From: Thysanoteuthis rhombus
Lineage: Eukaryota > Mollusca > Cephalopoda > Oegopsida > Thysanoteuthidae
Assembly (NCBI GenBank): GCA_963457665.1
Contig: OY735224.1
Span: 46,631,311-46,695,310 of the forward strand
Direction: 5' to 3'
DNA: 64,000 nt
The notes beneath the pieces are model-generated. The model worked only from the letters and a program-made list of their open reading frames with translations, was not told the origin of the DNA and did not search any database. The position numbers and the translations under genes were made by a program. Positions 1 through 10,659 of the stretch are shown in pieces (position 1 is the first letter of the stretch; each line of letters starts with the position of its first letter).

Positions 1-720
1 CATTTCACTTCACCGATATCAAACCTCACACATACATACAGCCTCGCATTTATGCAACCATGTCTTCAACACGTGCTCCATACACGTATCACCTCTCACT
101 CTCATGAACGAAATGGCAAAGCTCTTTTTACTATCTGATAGTCACAATGATCTTTCCTAAACATCCTTACTTCGGGAAACATGCATTGATTAAACTCCAT
201 GTTCTCCGTCTTCCATAGTCTGATCGTCGAGAGTTTAACAGCATCAGAGAAGAGCCCTTAAGTTAACTAACTCACTTGGCAGTAAGGATCGCACACTGAA
301 CCTGGTTTTCATGTATTATCTTGGAGCGGTCCAACCATACGAAATCCAAGCAGTTCAGACAAACTCCGCTTCAACACCGACGCCAGGACAATCAAGACAA
401 GAAAGCTCCCTTATGTTATCCTTACCTCATCTTTATTTTTGTATTAAACATACGTCTCTTGTTTGGCCATAATTCTTGTATGTCTTCATTCCACTTCGTT
501 ATCTCAATGCACGTCCAACTTCATACTTTGCGTGCATTCCATTCTCTTAGTACAGCTTCCTTCTATATCTACAGGGCTGAAAGCGCACTTCAGTCAAACC
601 ACGACAAGAACCAAATCTCCTCGTCTCTCTCCAACATTCCTCACACCATTCATCCCATCAACAACCTGCCTCGCTATTTGTCACAACTGAAATTGTTTCC
701 TGCAAAACTATAATTGTTCA
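1..720. other. Unassigned C/T-rich stretch
   Basis: This stretch is richer in C and T on the plus strand, and less AT-rich, than what follows. It holds no gene I recognise. Two overlapping open frames of 130 and 75 codons lie at 321-713, but their translations are low in structure and match no family known to me. It could be the edge of an old repeat or part of HPRT1 intron 2. Nothing more can be supported. Confidence 0.4.
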
Positions 721-2004
721 AATTTTGAAATTTTCTTGGCGGCTTACAGCACCTTGAACCCTCCAGCGGTATGGATACACTTCACTTACCAGAATCATAG
801 TCTACAGATGTTTGGTTGGCCTTTTGGGCTCCACCCATAAATGGAAGCACAGTTCAAGTAACCAGAAATTATTTGTCACTTTGGTGTGACCAGGGACAAG
901 GAAACATATATAAGAATTGGACAGTCAGGATTACAAGGATGTAATAGACAAGGAAGGCAGCATTTACAACAGACCAACTAAACTTGACCTACATACTGGA
1001 ACTGTTTGGTTTGGTCTCTGTCTTAAGATTAGAAGTTGGATCGTCCAATCATAATATACTTTTTGCAGGGCAGGGGGGAACTGACATGACACCAGTTACA
1101 AGCTTTAAAAGTAACTAAGTGCCCAAAATCTTGGCACCTTGAAAAAATCTGCAGAGAGCTTGAGGTCAAACTAGTTTTGTTTAGATACTAAAGTTTTGCC
1201 TACTCAGTAATTGAAGATAAAAAACATAGGGCCAGGATTATTTACTCAACTTATGGGCCTATATTTACCTCATTTCTTTCTGTGCTAACTAGTTCATTTT
1301 TTTTTTTTTAATGCAGAACTGATAACCCCGCTTTACATAAATCCCAAGAAACCAAGTTTCTTCAGTTTTTAAGTGGGTCTATCTGGTTAATTGTGAATAA
1401 ACTTTGCACCATTCGAGTTTGATGTTAGTCTCCTTAACGTCATCATTATTTTCATTTTTTTTGGAAAAGCATGAAAAAAAATAAATAAATAAAAAAAATA
1501 AAATAAAAACAATTTAAAAAAAATTTCTGATTTAATTCTGTTAAAATGCAATAACCAAATCATTTGAACTAGCTGAACCCAAGGAAATTCCGTGGGTTTT
1601 GACAACTAAAATCTGTTCATGCCTCTGCTCTTTCCATACTCTTTATCCTTTAAAATCTTTATCGTCTTCTGGGTTATCTCAATGTTATACTTAAAATGAA
1701 CAAAAACATTTGTTGACCTCACCCCTCCTAAAAAAAACAACAGATAACAGATATCTGTTCTAAACTTAGAGATCAAAGGTCGAAGAGATAAAGGGCAAAA
1801 GCCTGCTTAAATCTATGAGCGTCTCATGGGACTGCAGAAGTATGGATGACCAAACATCATCTAGCTTCCATCATCTAAAACTCTAAAATGGAAAAAGTAT
1901 AATCCAAACACAGACCCACACCACAATAAAATAAAAACAAAAAAAAACAAACAAAAATGACTGACAATACATACACTGTGATATTACAAGAAATCTTATC
2001 TCAC
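721..2004 (-). other. Probable HPRT1 intron 2 (start); no exon seen
   Basis: This lies directly 3' of HPRT1 exon 2 on the minus strand and should be intron. I looked here on the minus strand for exon 3, which should encode the GGYKFFADLL-like block, and did not find it, so exon 3 probably lies left of the window. A/T-rich runs occur at 1299-1310 and 1475-1525. Confidence 0.6.
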
Positions 2005-2111
2005 CTGTCGTTGATGAGCCCCGCAGGTATCATAATGTCATTCAGGTCGTCCTCATAATGTTTTGGAACACAAAACATGTTGAGTGGATAACCGACATAT
2101 GAATCATTAAT
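2005..2111 (-). CDS. HPRT1: HPRT1 exon 2 (hypoxanthine-guanine phosphoribosyltransferase, partial)
   Basis: HGPRT is the cytosolic purine-salvage enzyme that makes IMP and GMP from hypoxanthine or guanine and PRPP. Read on the minus strand, this segment is open and contains GYPLNMFCVPKHYEDDL followed by IPAGLINDR. It matches human HPRT1 GYDLDLFCIPNHYAEDL and IPHGLIMDR, which lie in the N-terminal part of the enzyme before the catalytic loop. The exon is bounded by an acceptor (CTCTTTGCAG just above 2111) and a donor (GTGAGA just below 2005). It is 107 bp and starts at phase 0, the same length and phase as human exon 2. No stop interrupts it. The MATRSPGVV-like start (exon 1) and the PRPP-binding exons are not in view. 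Paralogues such as PRTFDC1 are an alternative because they share this exon layout. Confidence 0.93.
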
Positions 2112-2340
2112 CTGCAAAGAGAAGGAAAGGATTTTTAAAACATTTTAGATTCATTCAGGGAAGAAATAGCCAAAATGGACGGCTGACTGCTTTTCTCATA
2201 ATGGAATCACATCAGTAGGAAATGCTTTTCAGTCAGCCGTAATTATGTTCAATAGGCATGATCTCATTAAAAAGCGTAACATCTTTTACGACACAATTTT
2301 CTTTTTTTTTTTTCAACCAGCAGCTAATATTATAATAGAA
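2112..2340 (-). other. Start of probable HPRT1 intron 1
   Basis: Non-coding sequence immediately 5' of exon 2 on the minus strand. The acceptor and its pyrimidine tract (reverse complement of 2112-2135) are the only signals. Exon 1 was not found, so how far intron 1 reaches into the window is unknown. Confidence 0.5.
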
Positions 2341-2560
2341 TATCTAAGATTGGAATAGAGCCAAAAATGGTCATTTAGGATTTATATTGATAATAATCGT
2401 AAGATATTGTGATTTAGAGATATCCAGCAAGTATGAGAATCAATTGACTCAGACGAAGACTACTTGCTCTTTTTACTCCTTTTCCTATAACTACTATCAC
2501 CACAGATTGTGGACGTATTGTTGAACCTATGGTTCTTGTTTTTTAGGGTTGTTTTTTCTT
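2340..2560 (+). repeat. Dispersed repeat family F, copy 1
   Basis: Shares a diverged block with 31870-32070. Both hold GTATGAGAATCAATTG, then ACTACTTGCTCTT, then a CACAGAtkGTGG core and TTGTTGAAC. Both also share the A-rich sequence before this block. No coding capacity or terminal repeat is visible. The class is unknown. Confidence 0.65.
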
Positions 2561-2814
2561 AAATTCTGTATAAGCTGAAAATTTAATTAAATGAGGAGAG
2601 AAAAAAAAAAAAAAAAAAAGGAAAGGAAATTCACGTTTTAAAACACCATTCCAGTATTCTAGGGTCTGGAATATTTCAATCTACCATCAAGGTCACGCTG
2701 TTAGTAACACTAAGGCACTAAACTTTGCTTATACAGCTGCCATATGTTTTTGTGACAGTCCTGTTGGTTTCATAAATTCAACTGTATCTTGGCCTTTCCC
2801 ATGAGTGTCACCAG

Positions 2815-3110
2815 AAAATAATTGCCATAATTCTGTGTTGCCAACTCAAAAATGTCTTTGCATTAACTACCAAAAAGCTCTAAGTTTTTTTTAAATAGCC
2901 CCCCAAAAACGCTGAAAAGGTGCTAAAAATGGCCGGAAGAAATTTGCTCTAAAAATGGTTCTTTTATTGGAGCACGTCTGTGCCGATTTAGCGATTTCAG
3001 CACCACCTAATTCCGCCTGGAAAAATTCGACATCCAAGTTGGTGTTAGTAAGTAGCCTAAACAAACAAACAAACAAAAAAAAAAAACAAAACATAATCTA
3101 TGTTTGAAAA
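2815..3110 (+). repeat. Dispersed repeat family H, copy 1
   Basis: Aligns by eye with 25985-26265 and 31150-31430. The shared order is TTGCCAACTCAAAA, then a TTTGCAT/TTTGCAC block, an A-rich stretch with GCTAAAAA, then GAGCACnnCTGTGC and an ATTTAGCAATTT-like block. All three copies lie on the same strand. It is non-coding and the class is unknown. Confidence 0.65.
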
Positions 3111-3119
3111 GGCAGAGTT

Positions 3120-3675
3120 ACTGGAAAATCCAATGAAGGAACTTCAATAAAGTGTTAGAAACAGTTTCAAGGGGTCAGATTATCTACAGAAATGAAAGGA
3201 GCGAATTCTGAAGTTTTACGTTGAGAAAATGGGTCTTTGTAGGTCAATTTCTATAGTCTATGTCCAAAGCTTGGTGGATTAAGAGAGGTTCAAACTGCAT
3301 CCGATGCACAGTTATTATGATTAGGAGACCAACTCTATATGGATGGTTATATGGCTTGGAGGAGTTTGAGGTGAGCGGTAGTCCTTCAGATAATCTTGTA
3401 AACCGTTCGGCATATACAGTTCTATAAGCACAGCAGATGCAATAGAAGTCCAAAATCATCTCTGAAAATGTCCCAAGCTCATTCTGAGATGAGACTTGGG
3501 TTTCTTCTTGGTACTTTCTATATTTTAGAAAAAAAAAACTGATGGGGTAGGGCTCTTAAAGTTCAAATGATAAATGAGAAAAGCTTATAATTCACTCTGG
3601 TTACCCAAATTAAATGGAAACCAACAATTGAGTAAATACTAAAAAGAGCATAAAATACCAAGAAATAAAATGGGG
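3120..3675. other. No recognised feature
   Basis: AT-rich sequence with no convincing exon, RNA gene or shared repeat found. Confidence 0.5.
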
Positions 3676-3679
3676 TGGG

Positions 3680-4060
3680 TGGGGGGTCTGGTTAGTCACT
3701 CTAAAGAAACGGTTACGAGTCCATCTTTTTGAAGCACGTGGAAAATAGAAAAAAGGGTGATCAATGAATAAGTTGCTTCTCACTTTTTTATTGATCACTG
3801 CTCAGACAAAAGTTTGAATTAAAGAAAAACAGGCACAAAATAGGGATCTATTTAGCATAAACTTACTTTGTAAATTGTACGCCCATAAATCTCACTGAGA
3901 GGGGGATTTATGAAGACAAAATAATAAATGTTTTTTGTAGATAGCACGGTTTGTATATGAGACAGATACATACATAGGTTTCTTCAGTTTTCAAGTTAGG
4001 CTGGCTGGCTATGTTGACAGTTTGGATTGATGATTTCAAATAAAGTTTTTCTTAGTTTGA
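3680..4060 (+). repeat. Family A repeat, copy 1
   Basis: Diverged copy of the most common repeat in the window. It opens with TCTGGTTAGTCACTC, continues through GGGTGATCAATGAATAAG and TTTAGCATAAACTTAC, and ends near CTATGTTGACAGTTT. The block around 3975-4010 is inverted relative to the rest (AGGTTTCTTCAGTTTTCAAG), so this copy is rearranged. Confidence 0.7.
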
Positions 4061-4096
4061 AGTGGAAGAGGAATTGTAGCTAAAGAAAGGAAGAGA

Positions 4097-4535
4097 AAGT
4101 GACAGGTCTGTTCAGTCACTCAATAGAAACCGTCACACGACCAACATCTTTTGGCAGCAGCATGTCATTTTGGGAGCGATCAATTAAAAAATTGGAAAAA
4201 AGAGGGCGATCGATGAATAAGTTACTTCTCAGGCATTTCATTGGGCAGATATCACCAAAACAAAAAAACAAAAACAAAGGCAAGCAAGAATCCCGCCAGA
4301 CAAACTAAAGGACCTATTTAGCATAAACTTGCATCACAAATGGCAAATATCTACTTAGAGGGAGAATTTTTAAAAAACATCTATTTTTTTTTTTTTTTTT
4401 TTTTTTTTCAGACATAGGGAGTAAATGTTTTGATTTTCAGCTCTCTAACCCCATTGGTAGAGCCTGTACTTGTGATACTCACACAGCCAGACTGATTTCA
4501 AAACTGAAGATCACCCATGTTGATAGCTATGCTTA
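4097..4535 (+). repeat. Family A repeat, copy 2
   Basis: A nearly full family A copy: CAGTCACTCAATAGAAACCG near the 5' end, CGATCAATTAAAAAATTGG, TTTAGCATAAACTTGCAT, a central poly-T run (4383-4409), a segment near 4440-4470 resembling a pol III A box (TTGGTAGAGCCTGTA), and AAACTGAAGATCACCCATG at the 3' end. It has no open frame of note. Confidence 0.75.
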
Positions 4536-4548
4536 ACTTTTTTCCTTA

Positions 4549-4571
4549 CACACACACACACACACACACAA
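4549..4571. repeat. (CA)n microsatellite
   Basis: Short perfect CA dinucleotide run next to the 3' end of a family A copy. Confidence 0.9.
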
Positions 4572-4959
4572 AATAAACAAAATTTCCACAACTTATCTAG
4601 CCCTTCGCAGACTGACAGGATCCCTGTAGTAGAAGCCGAGCTTGGTCTTAATTAGTAGGATTTCAACTTAAATGAGATCCATGCCTAGTTTTAATTAACA
4701 CCACATGTCAGGATCTAAATTTTCCATCTCCAGATTATATTTGCAAACGATCCTTACAAAAATCTATTCAAAATGGAAAAAAAAAAAAAAAAAGTTATGT
4801 ACTCAAATGTACTGTACTAAAGCCAAGCCAAACAAAAAAAAAAGAAAAGAAAAAAATTAGCTTACTCAAGAAAATTGACGACAAAAACAGAAACTGATCC
4901 CCTCTAGAGACGAGGAATCTGAGAAACACTTTGAAATATTTAAGAATGTTACAGACGTC

Positions 4960-5335
4960 TTCTGGTGTTGGGGCCCAAGAAAGCCAACCAAGTTAACGAT
5001 AAATGCCGGCGAAGTACAGGTGACAATAAAGGGTGGGCGTTAGATGATGTTCGCCATCTTTCGTCAGCCATAAGAAAATTCTAACGAGATTCGATTTGAT
5101 ACATCTCAGTCCAAGTCGGAGGCGACTTGGATGATCCTCTTTTGTTCACTATCTTTTCAAATAGGGGTGGGCACAACGCTATTCCCTATTTATTCCAACC
5201 TAATCACACAGCTCAGGGTGTACTCAATTAGCTGCTGATGCTAAGGGGAATTTGTCCTGAGTTTTTCACACTGCTCATTCCGGGAATTGAACCTGGATCC
5301 CAAGTGTGAGGCAGACATTCAAACCATCACATAAT
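4960..5335 (-). mobile_element. tRNA-Val-like SINE
   Basis: On the minus strand, 5332-5268 resembles the body of a tRNA. It has an A-box-like segment (TTATGTGATGGTTTGAATG), then CTGCCTCACAC, which fits a valine CAC anticodon arm, and a B box GGTTCAATTCC at 5293-5283. A roughly 300-bp tail runs down to about 4960. It holds an 8-bp hairpin, CCAAGTCG/CGACTTGG with a four-base loop, at 5113-5132. The acceptor stem is not preserved, so this is a SINE and not a tRNA gene. The 3' limit is a guess. Confidence 0.65.
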
Positions 5336-5339
5336 CTGA

Positions 5340-6460
5340 ATAGACGTGTTTGAAGAAACAAACAAACTAACAAAGGCATTCCTCAATGGTTTGTTTTTCA
5401 TCAAATAATACAACCAGGACCAAAATAACCATTATACATCACAAAGCATATCAAATTTCAGTATTTAAAAACAAAATACTTCAAGAATAAAAAAAAACAA
5501 ATCCTTTATGAAAATAGTTTTATTGCTTATTTAAGAGAAAGAAAAAAAAAAAAAAATTTTTTTTGTTCATCGACTACTGAAACGCTTGTCTAACTCGTTT
5601 CATTTTCATAGTTGGTTTGTTACCATAAGTCAAACCTAAGGGGTTCTAAGGGGTAGTGCGGTAAGAGTTGTGTCAACAGTCATCATACCGGCTGTTAGTG
5701 GATTCAAAACGGAATTTTTTCAATTTTTTTATTTTCTAGAATAGCAGGTGATCACGTAGGTAAAAAATCTTGGGGTCCAGCACTCGCCTGTCTCATATTG
5801 GGGAACATCTGAACAACACTTTTTCGAGTCTTACTGCCCTCATGTATTAGGATTCTTTCACAGCCCTCCCAAGTCAGTAAATACTGAACAATTGCATTTA
5901 CATTCACCAATGTGGTTAAGTTAGTTAGGTGAAAAAATAATGAATCATTAAACACTTGATTTAACTTAATAGCTTAAATCATACCACCATTCAGTAGATT
6001 CAACGAGGCCAGGGAGAATCTGAGGTTATTCACATGAAATTACTAACTATCAGGAAAGCTCTAGAACAATCCAGGATGTTGACTTTGTCCATCAATCAAG
6101 CGTTGAAACTATTGTTGAAACAATGGATTTCAACACCAGATAGGCAAAGCGCTTTGCAAAGTGTCACTTAGATGACATTTTCAATCAGTGTGAAAAGTAC
6201 ATCAGCACATTGAACTAGGATCATTTTGTTCTATTAAAATTTTCAAAGTCAGTTTGCGCAAAATTTTGCACCAGTTTTTCCCCTTCCCCTGACCAAAGTA
6301 TGTATTGACTTTTGAATCCAAAATAGCTGAGTTTTTATGGCAAAAATATCAGTTCACTATCTACAGCAGTTGAAATCTTTTTTTGAATACATTTGTTTTA
6401 ACAGTGATTGCAAAAATGGACATGCAAGCACCTATGACCCACTCGGAATCAGAACAAACA
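5340..6460. other. No recognised feature
   Basis: AT-rich sequence with A/T runs near 5537-5565. No exon, RNA gene or repeat shared with the rest of the window was recognised. Confidence 0.5.
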
Positions 6461-6462
6461 CG

Positions 6463-6976
6463 AGGGGAGACACTTCATACACAAGAAACAGAGAGGGGAG
6501 ACACTTCATACACAAGAAACAGAGAGGGGAGACACTTCATACACAAGAAACAGAGAGGGGAGACACTTCATACACAAGAAACAGAGAGGGGAGACACTTC
6601 ATACACAAGAAACAGAGAGGGGAGACACTTCATACACAAGAAACAGAGAGGGGAGACACTTCATACACAAGAAACAGAGAGGGGAGACACTTCATACACA
6701 AGAAACAGAGAGGGGAGACACTTCATACACAAGAAACAGAGAGGGGAGACACTTCATACACAAGAAACAGAGAGGGGAGACACTTCATACACAAGAAACA
6801 GAGAGGGGAGACACTTCATACACAAGAAACAGAGAGGGGAGACACTTCATACACAAGAAACAGAGAGGGGAGACACTTCATACACAAGAAACAGAGAGGG
6901 GAGACACTTCATACACAAGAAACAGAGAGGGGAGACACTTCATACACAAGAAACAGAGAGGGGAGACACTTCATAC
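6463..6976 (+). repeat. 31-bp minisatellite, about 16.5 copies
   Basis: Tandem array of a 31-bp unit (AGGGGAGACACTTCATACAC + AAGAAACAGAG) with no differences between units that I can see. Because 31 is not a multiple of 3 and the unit has no stop in two frames, it produces open frames of 241 and 263 codons at 6337-7174. Their peptide repeats every 31 residues and is a by-product of the array, not a gene. Confidence 0.95.
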
Positions 6977-6998
6977 GTGAGAGAGAGTGCACAAGAGT

Positions 6999-7028
6999 AC
7001 ATAAGAGAGTGTGTGTGTGTGTGTGTGA
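6999..7028. repeat. (GT)n microsatellite
   Basis: Short GT run just beyond the 31-bp array, preceded by a GA-rich transition at 6978-7008. Confidence 0.85.
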
Positions 7029-7369
7029 AAGCGGATATCCACCCCCACATATCCAAAGATAAACACCATCTGCAGGCGGCAACAGCAATAGACAATGAAA
7101 TTCCATCGTATCGAGTGGAGTCTTTGACAATTCTAGTAGAATGCACACAGATTGCTTTTCTGCCGCACAGGTAAGTAAGTAGAGGTAAGTAGAAACTAAA
7201 CGGAGGATACTTTCATTTGGAAAACAGGTGAGTAGCAGGTCACTAAACAAATAACACCTTTGCCATCAATGGTATGAAAAAAGCTTCACAAACAAAAAAC
7301 AGGAGAGAAAAAAAAAGACGAGAAAGCACTCGGAACTGTTGCCAATGCCATTGAATGTGTAAGGGAGAT

Positions 7370-7485
7370 AACTGTGCAGGAATCTACACAAAATTTCAGT
7401 CACTTCTGTAGCCCATTGCACACGCTTTCATAAAACTCCATTGAAATTCGTTGAGAACTTATGTGGACAGACAGAAGGACATGGG

Positions 7486-7520
<35 letters not shown>
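7370..7520 (+). repeat. Fragment of ~115-bp degenerate repeat plus (TA)n
   Basis: 7385-7470 contains CTCCATTGAAATTCGTTGAG followed by GTGGACAGACAGAAGGAC. This closely resembles the units at 32489-32815 and 40134-40455. A (TA)n tract follows at 7491-7518. The CATTGAAATTC…GACAGAC pattern is frequent at the ends of invertebrate retroelement tails, but I cannot assign the class. Confidence 0.55.
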
Positions 7521-7639
7521 CTCTTCATCTTCATTGGCGGAAAGGAACTATCAAGTGGGATATCTAGTATAATTTTTCAATCGAATACAAATGATCTAGG
7601 TTAGGTATTGATCTTTAAAGAAACTGGATATACTTTGCA

Positions 7640-8115
7640 TGTGGGTGCCTAACTCCCCATTGATTTTAGGAAGAAAAAAAAAAAATGACCCCTAATTGAT
7701 TTTTGAACATCTATCTCTACATTCTACTCCTTAATAGCAACAGAAAGAACTACAAATTTGTCAAATTTTTCAGTCAAAAGACAACTGCTATAAACAATGC
7801 AAGGGGGAGAACTTGGTTCAACTGTGTTCATAAACACAATTTATTTAACAAAGTTTAATCATATCCCCCAATTTCAGTGATTCAAAAATTTTGTACCACC
7901 ATGAGACTTTTCAGATAAATTTTTCTTTAAAAACAATCATTCTCTTGTTCCAATCAATACTGTATGTTTTTACTTCCATGTGCTAATCCCACTCCTACCA
8001 TAAATCTTTTTCAGATCTACTAAATTATGTTGAGGCCAGAGTTTCTTACCACTGCCTTATTAAATTGTGATAGATTTGAGAGCCCCCGTTTACTCTGACC
8101 CTACTGGCAATTAAG
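7640..8115 (+). repeat. Dispersed repeat family B2, copy 1
   Basis: Shares blocks in the same order with 22660-23120 and 52950-53945: CAGTCAAAAGACAACT, GGAGAACTTGGTT, a TTTTGTAccACCA…GACTTTTCAG block, CAATCAATACTGTATGTTTT, and CATGTGCTAATCCCA. Unlike the 53-kb copy, this one has no SINE inserted in it. Non-coding; class unknown. Confidence 0.65.
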
Positions 8116-8276
8116 CAAATAAGAGTATAACATTTCTTTCCAATTTTAGTTCCAAAGCTAATCCCCGTGAAATGTTCAAAACAAACAAAAAAAAAATCAT
8201 TGTATCAGAAATAAAGTGAAAATTTTTTGGTCCAAAATCCACAGTTCACCATGTACAGATATTTTTCATCATTCTA

Positions 8277-8331
8277 AGTTGATATATACATAGAGCTGCA
8301 TGGACTGAAATTCCAGCCATACGCAGTTAAC
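8277..8331 (+). repeat. 55-bp direct repeat, left copy
   Basis: Matches 8977-9031 with two visible mismatches and lies exactly 700 bp before it. Both hold GATATATACATAGA and TGCATGGACTGAAATTCCAG. The pair brackets the RTE fragment at 8539-8802. Confidence 0.85.
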
Positions 8332-8538
8332 TGACATAAATTAAGATATCCATACAACTGACATAGTTAAGTAAAATTTCATTCACGTTCTAATGACATA
8401 AGAATACAAATTCAAAGAATAATAAGACAACAAACACACAAGTTGGTTTTGGTCAACAGAACACTATTCTCCAAGCTCACTGCAATGAAAATCTATGTAT
8501 GTACATGAAATGAAATCCTCATAAGAAGAATAAATCAA

Positions 8539-8802
8539 GTGAAGAATCACTCAAGCTCAACCTTCAAAAACAAGACAATCCCAATAATCGTAAAAAGAAG
8601 AGTATACAACCAATGCATTCTCCTGAGATTCACTTATGGAACTGAAACTTGGAACCTGATCAAGAGAAAAACCCGCAAACCAAGAAGCATGCAATGCGCC
8701 CGCGAGAGAAACATGCTCGACCTCATATGGAGAGATCACAAGACAGCACAGTATATCAGGAAGAAAACGAGGGTCCGAGACATCATAGAAACTATTTCCA
8801 AA
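8539..8802 (+). mobile_element. RTE-clade LINE fragment
   Basis: The open plus-strand frame includes VKRRVYNQCILL, TYGTETWNL and IWRDHKTAQYIRKKTRVRD. These match the part just after the reverse-transcriptase domain in the 62757-63596 copy (LKRRVYNQCILP, TYGAETWNL, TWRDHKTAQHIREKTRVRD). Both the 5' part and the WAGHVARM end are missing. It is a dead internal fragment. Confidence 0.85.
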
Positions 8803-8976
8803 GAGAAAGGAACAAATGTAATCCATTACAATAATAATTAAGTTACTAGCTGAACCCAGTGAGGTATCTGCTTGGTAACATTCTCATCCATGTCTGGGGA
8901 ACTGGGAACAAACATGTATACACCGTTTCCTCGTTAGCAAGCAAACAATAACAAGACTGATAATTCTGTCATTTGC

Positions 8977-9031
8977 AGTTGATATATACATAGAACTGCA
9001 TGGACTGAAATTCCAGCCATACTCAGTTAAC
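8977..9031 (+). repeat. 55-bp direct repeat, right copy
   Basis: Partner of 8277-8331; differs at 8999 (A for G) and 9023 (T for G). Confidence 0.85.
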
Positions 9032-10488
9032 GGGTTTCAAGCTCTAATCGGGACATTTCTGTAATTGGACGCAAATTGGTTGGATATAAGTCGACTGCAC
9101 AAGTTGTGCAAAGTTGAGGTACTACACAGATTTTCCCTGACAACTGATGGCCCAGCACCTCTTTTAATTGGGACAAAATTAAAAGGGGGACACAGCTTTT
9201 ACACAAACAACTTTGACTTGGCCTCGATGATATATGACATGAAGACGAGCAAGTCCAGCATCTATAAACCCTTCAGCTTCAAGTGACCATGATATTATTC
9301 TACGTAAACCTCAGATCTATGATCCAAGTTGATTGCGAAACAACCGGCAATCATGACAGTCCTTCTCTTCCGTTAATTGTACAGAGGAGAAAAAAAAAAA
9401 AAAAAAAAAAAATTGTACAATCCGTCACATTGGGAGTGATAGTGCTTCAAAATTCTCTAAGTACAGAACTGTATTTGTTTAATTGATATACCAGTGTCAG
9501 TTTCATTTATACTAATACTAGGCACCACCTTGTGGTAGTATTGCAGCTTGCGTAATCGGCAAGCAAGCTTCAATGAAGATCACGTTCTATTCACAATACA
9601 ATCAACAAAATTAACCAAACACTTCCATACATAGTAACAGTTCTATCTACACCAAAAGAGGCGGTGTCAAACTGATTTGCATAAATTAACTTTCTAGCAC
9701 CCATAACTTTTTAAAAGGAATATTTTTTAATTATCTTATAGTTTAGATGGTCTCTGCATTTAACATTATGGGAGGGAGTAAGATTTTTTTAAAAGTAGGA
9801 ATGGCTGAAGCCATGACCAGCTTAAGGCCACTTTTTATAGTTTGGGGTCGACAAAAGAAGCGCCTTGTTCCAAAAAGTCTCCAGGACCCAATACCAGCTC
9901 AATCCGATAATCTATAAGGCAACTTGAACTTCGCTGGTAAAAACTGCAAACAGTGCAGATCACCTTGCTTCACTCCGATGTTCTAACAGTCCTAATGCTC
10001 TAAAGCACACACGGGTAACAATAGACATGTGGGCCAGATTTGGCCAATAGCGAGCAACCAATCTAGGCATACATTTAAGATCTCAATTTTTCTCAGAAAG
10101 TCAATTCTATAACTCATATTGTAAAATTACTATTCTTTGGCTACACAAATCGACAATATAATTGTAATTAATGTTTGTCTAAAATAGAAATTGAGTACGC
10201 TTTCTGCAATACGATCTACATTTTCTTTTTTGGATAGAATGTGTGGCCCAAATAAAAGATGAAAAATGTCCTAGGTGCCCAATTAGATCAAAAAAGTTGC
10301 TTATACATGCTCTAAAGATATGGGAGGTGCATAATTAGTGGGTCAGAAGTGTGAGATTGAATTATTATAGGACCTCTGTTGGTTCAGCAAAATAGATAAT
10401 CTGGCACAATTCTGGAACCAAGAGAGTTAGAAAATTGCTAGTGTACCAACACCAGTTGGGCATAGTTAGAGATTTCCCATAGCAAGAT
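9032..10488. other. No recognised gene
   Basis: Includes a poly-A run at 9391-9411. Open frames of 73 and 67 codons at 9065-9486 resemble no family I know. No RNA gene or shared repeat was recognised. Confidence 0.45.
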
Positions 10489-10653
10489 GGGAGTAAACTT
10501 AACGGGAGTAAACTTAACGGGAGTAAACTTAACGGGAGTAAACTTAACGGGAGTAAACTTAACGGGAGTAAACTTAACGGGAGTAAACTTAACGGGAGTA
10601 AACTTAACGGGAGTAAACTTAACGGGAGTAAACTTAACGGGAGTAAACTTAAC
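10489..10653 (+). repeat. 15-bp minisatellite, 11 perfect copies
   Basis: Eleven back-to-back copies of GGGAGTAAACTTAAC with no visible change. As 15 is a multiple of 3, the array stays open and reads as VNLTG on the plus strand and KFTPV on the minus strand. Nothing upstream or downstream suggests a protein, so this is a tandem repeat and not a coding region. Confidence 0.96.
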
Positions 10654-10659
10654 GGGTTT

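Noticed and set aside
6463-6976. CRISPR-like array
   Set aside because: Units are back to back with no unique spacers; it is a eukaryotic minisatellite.
6337-7174. Open frames of 241 and 263 codons on the plus strand
   Set aside because: They are made by the 31-bp tandem repeat in different frames; the peptides are pure repeats with no domain or splice context.
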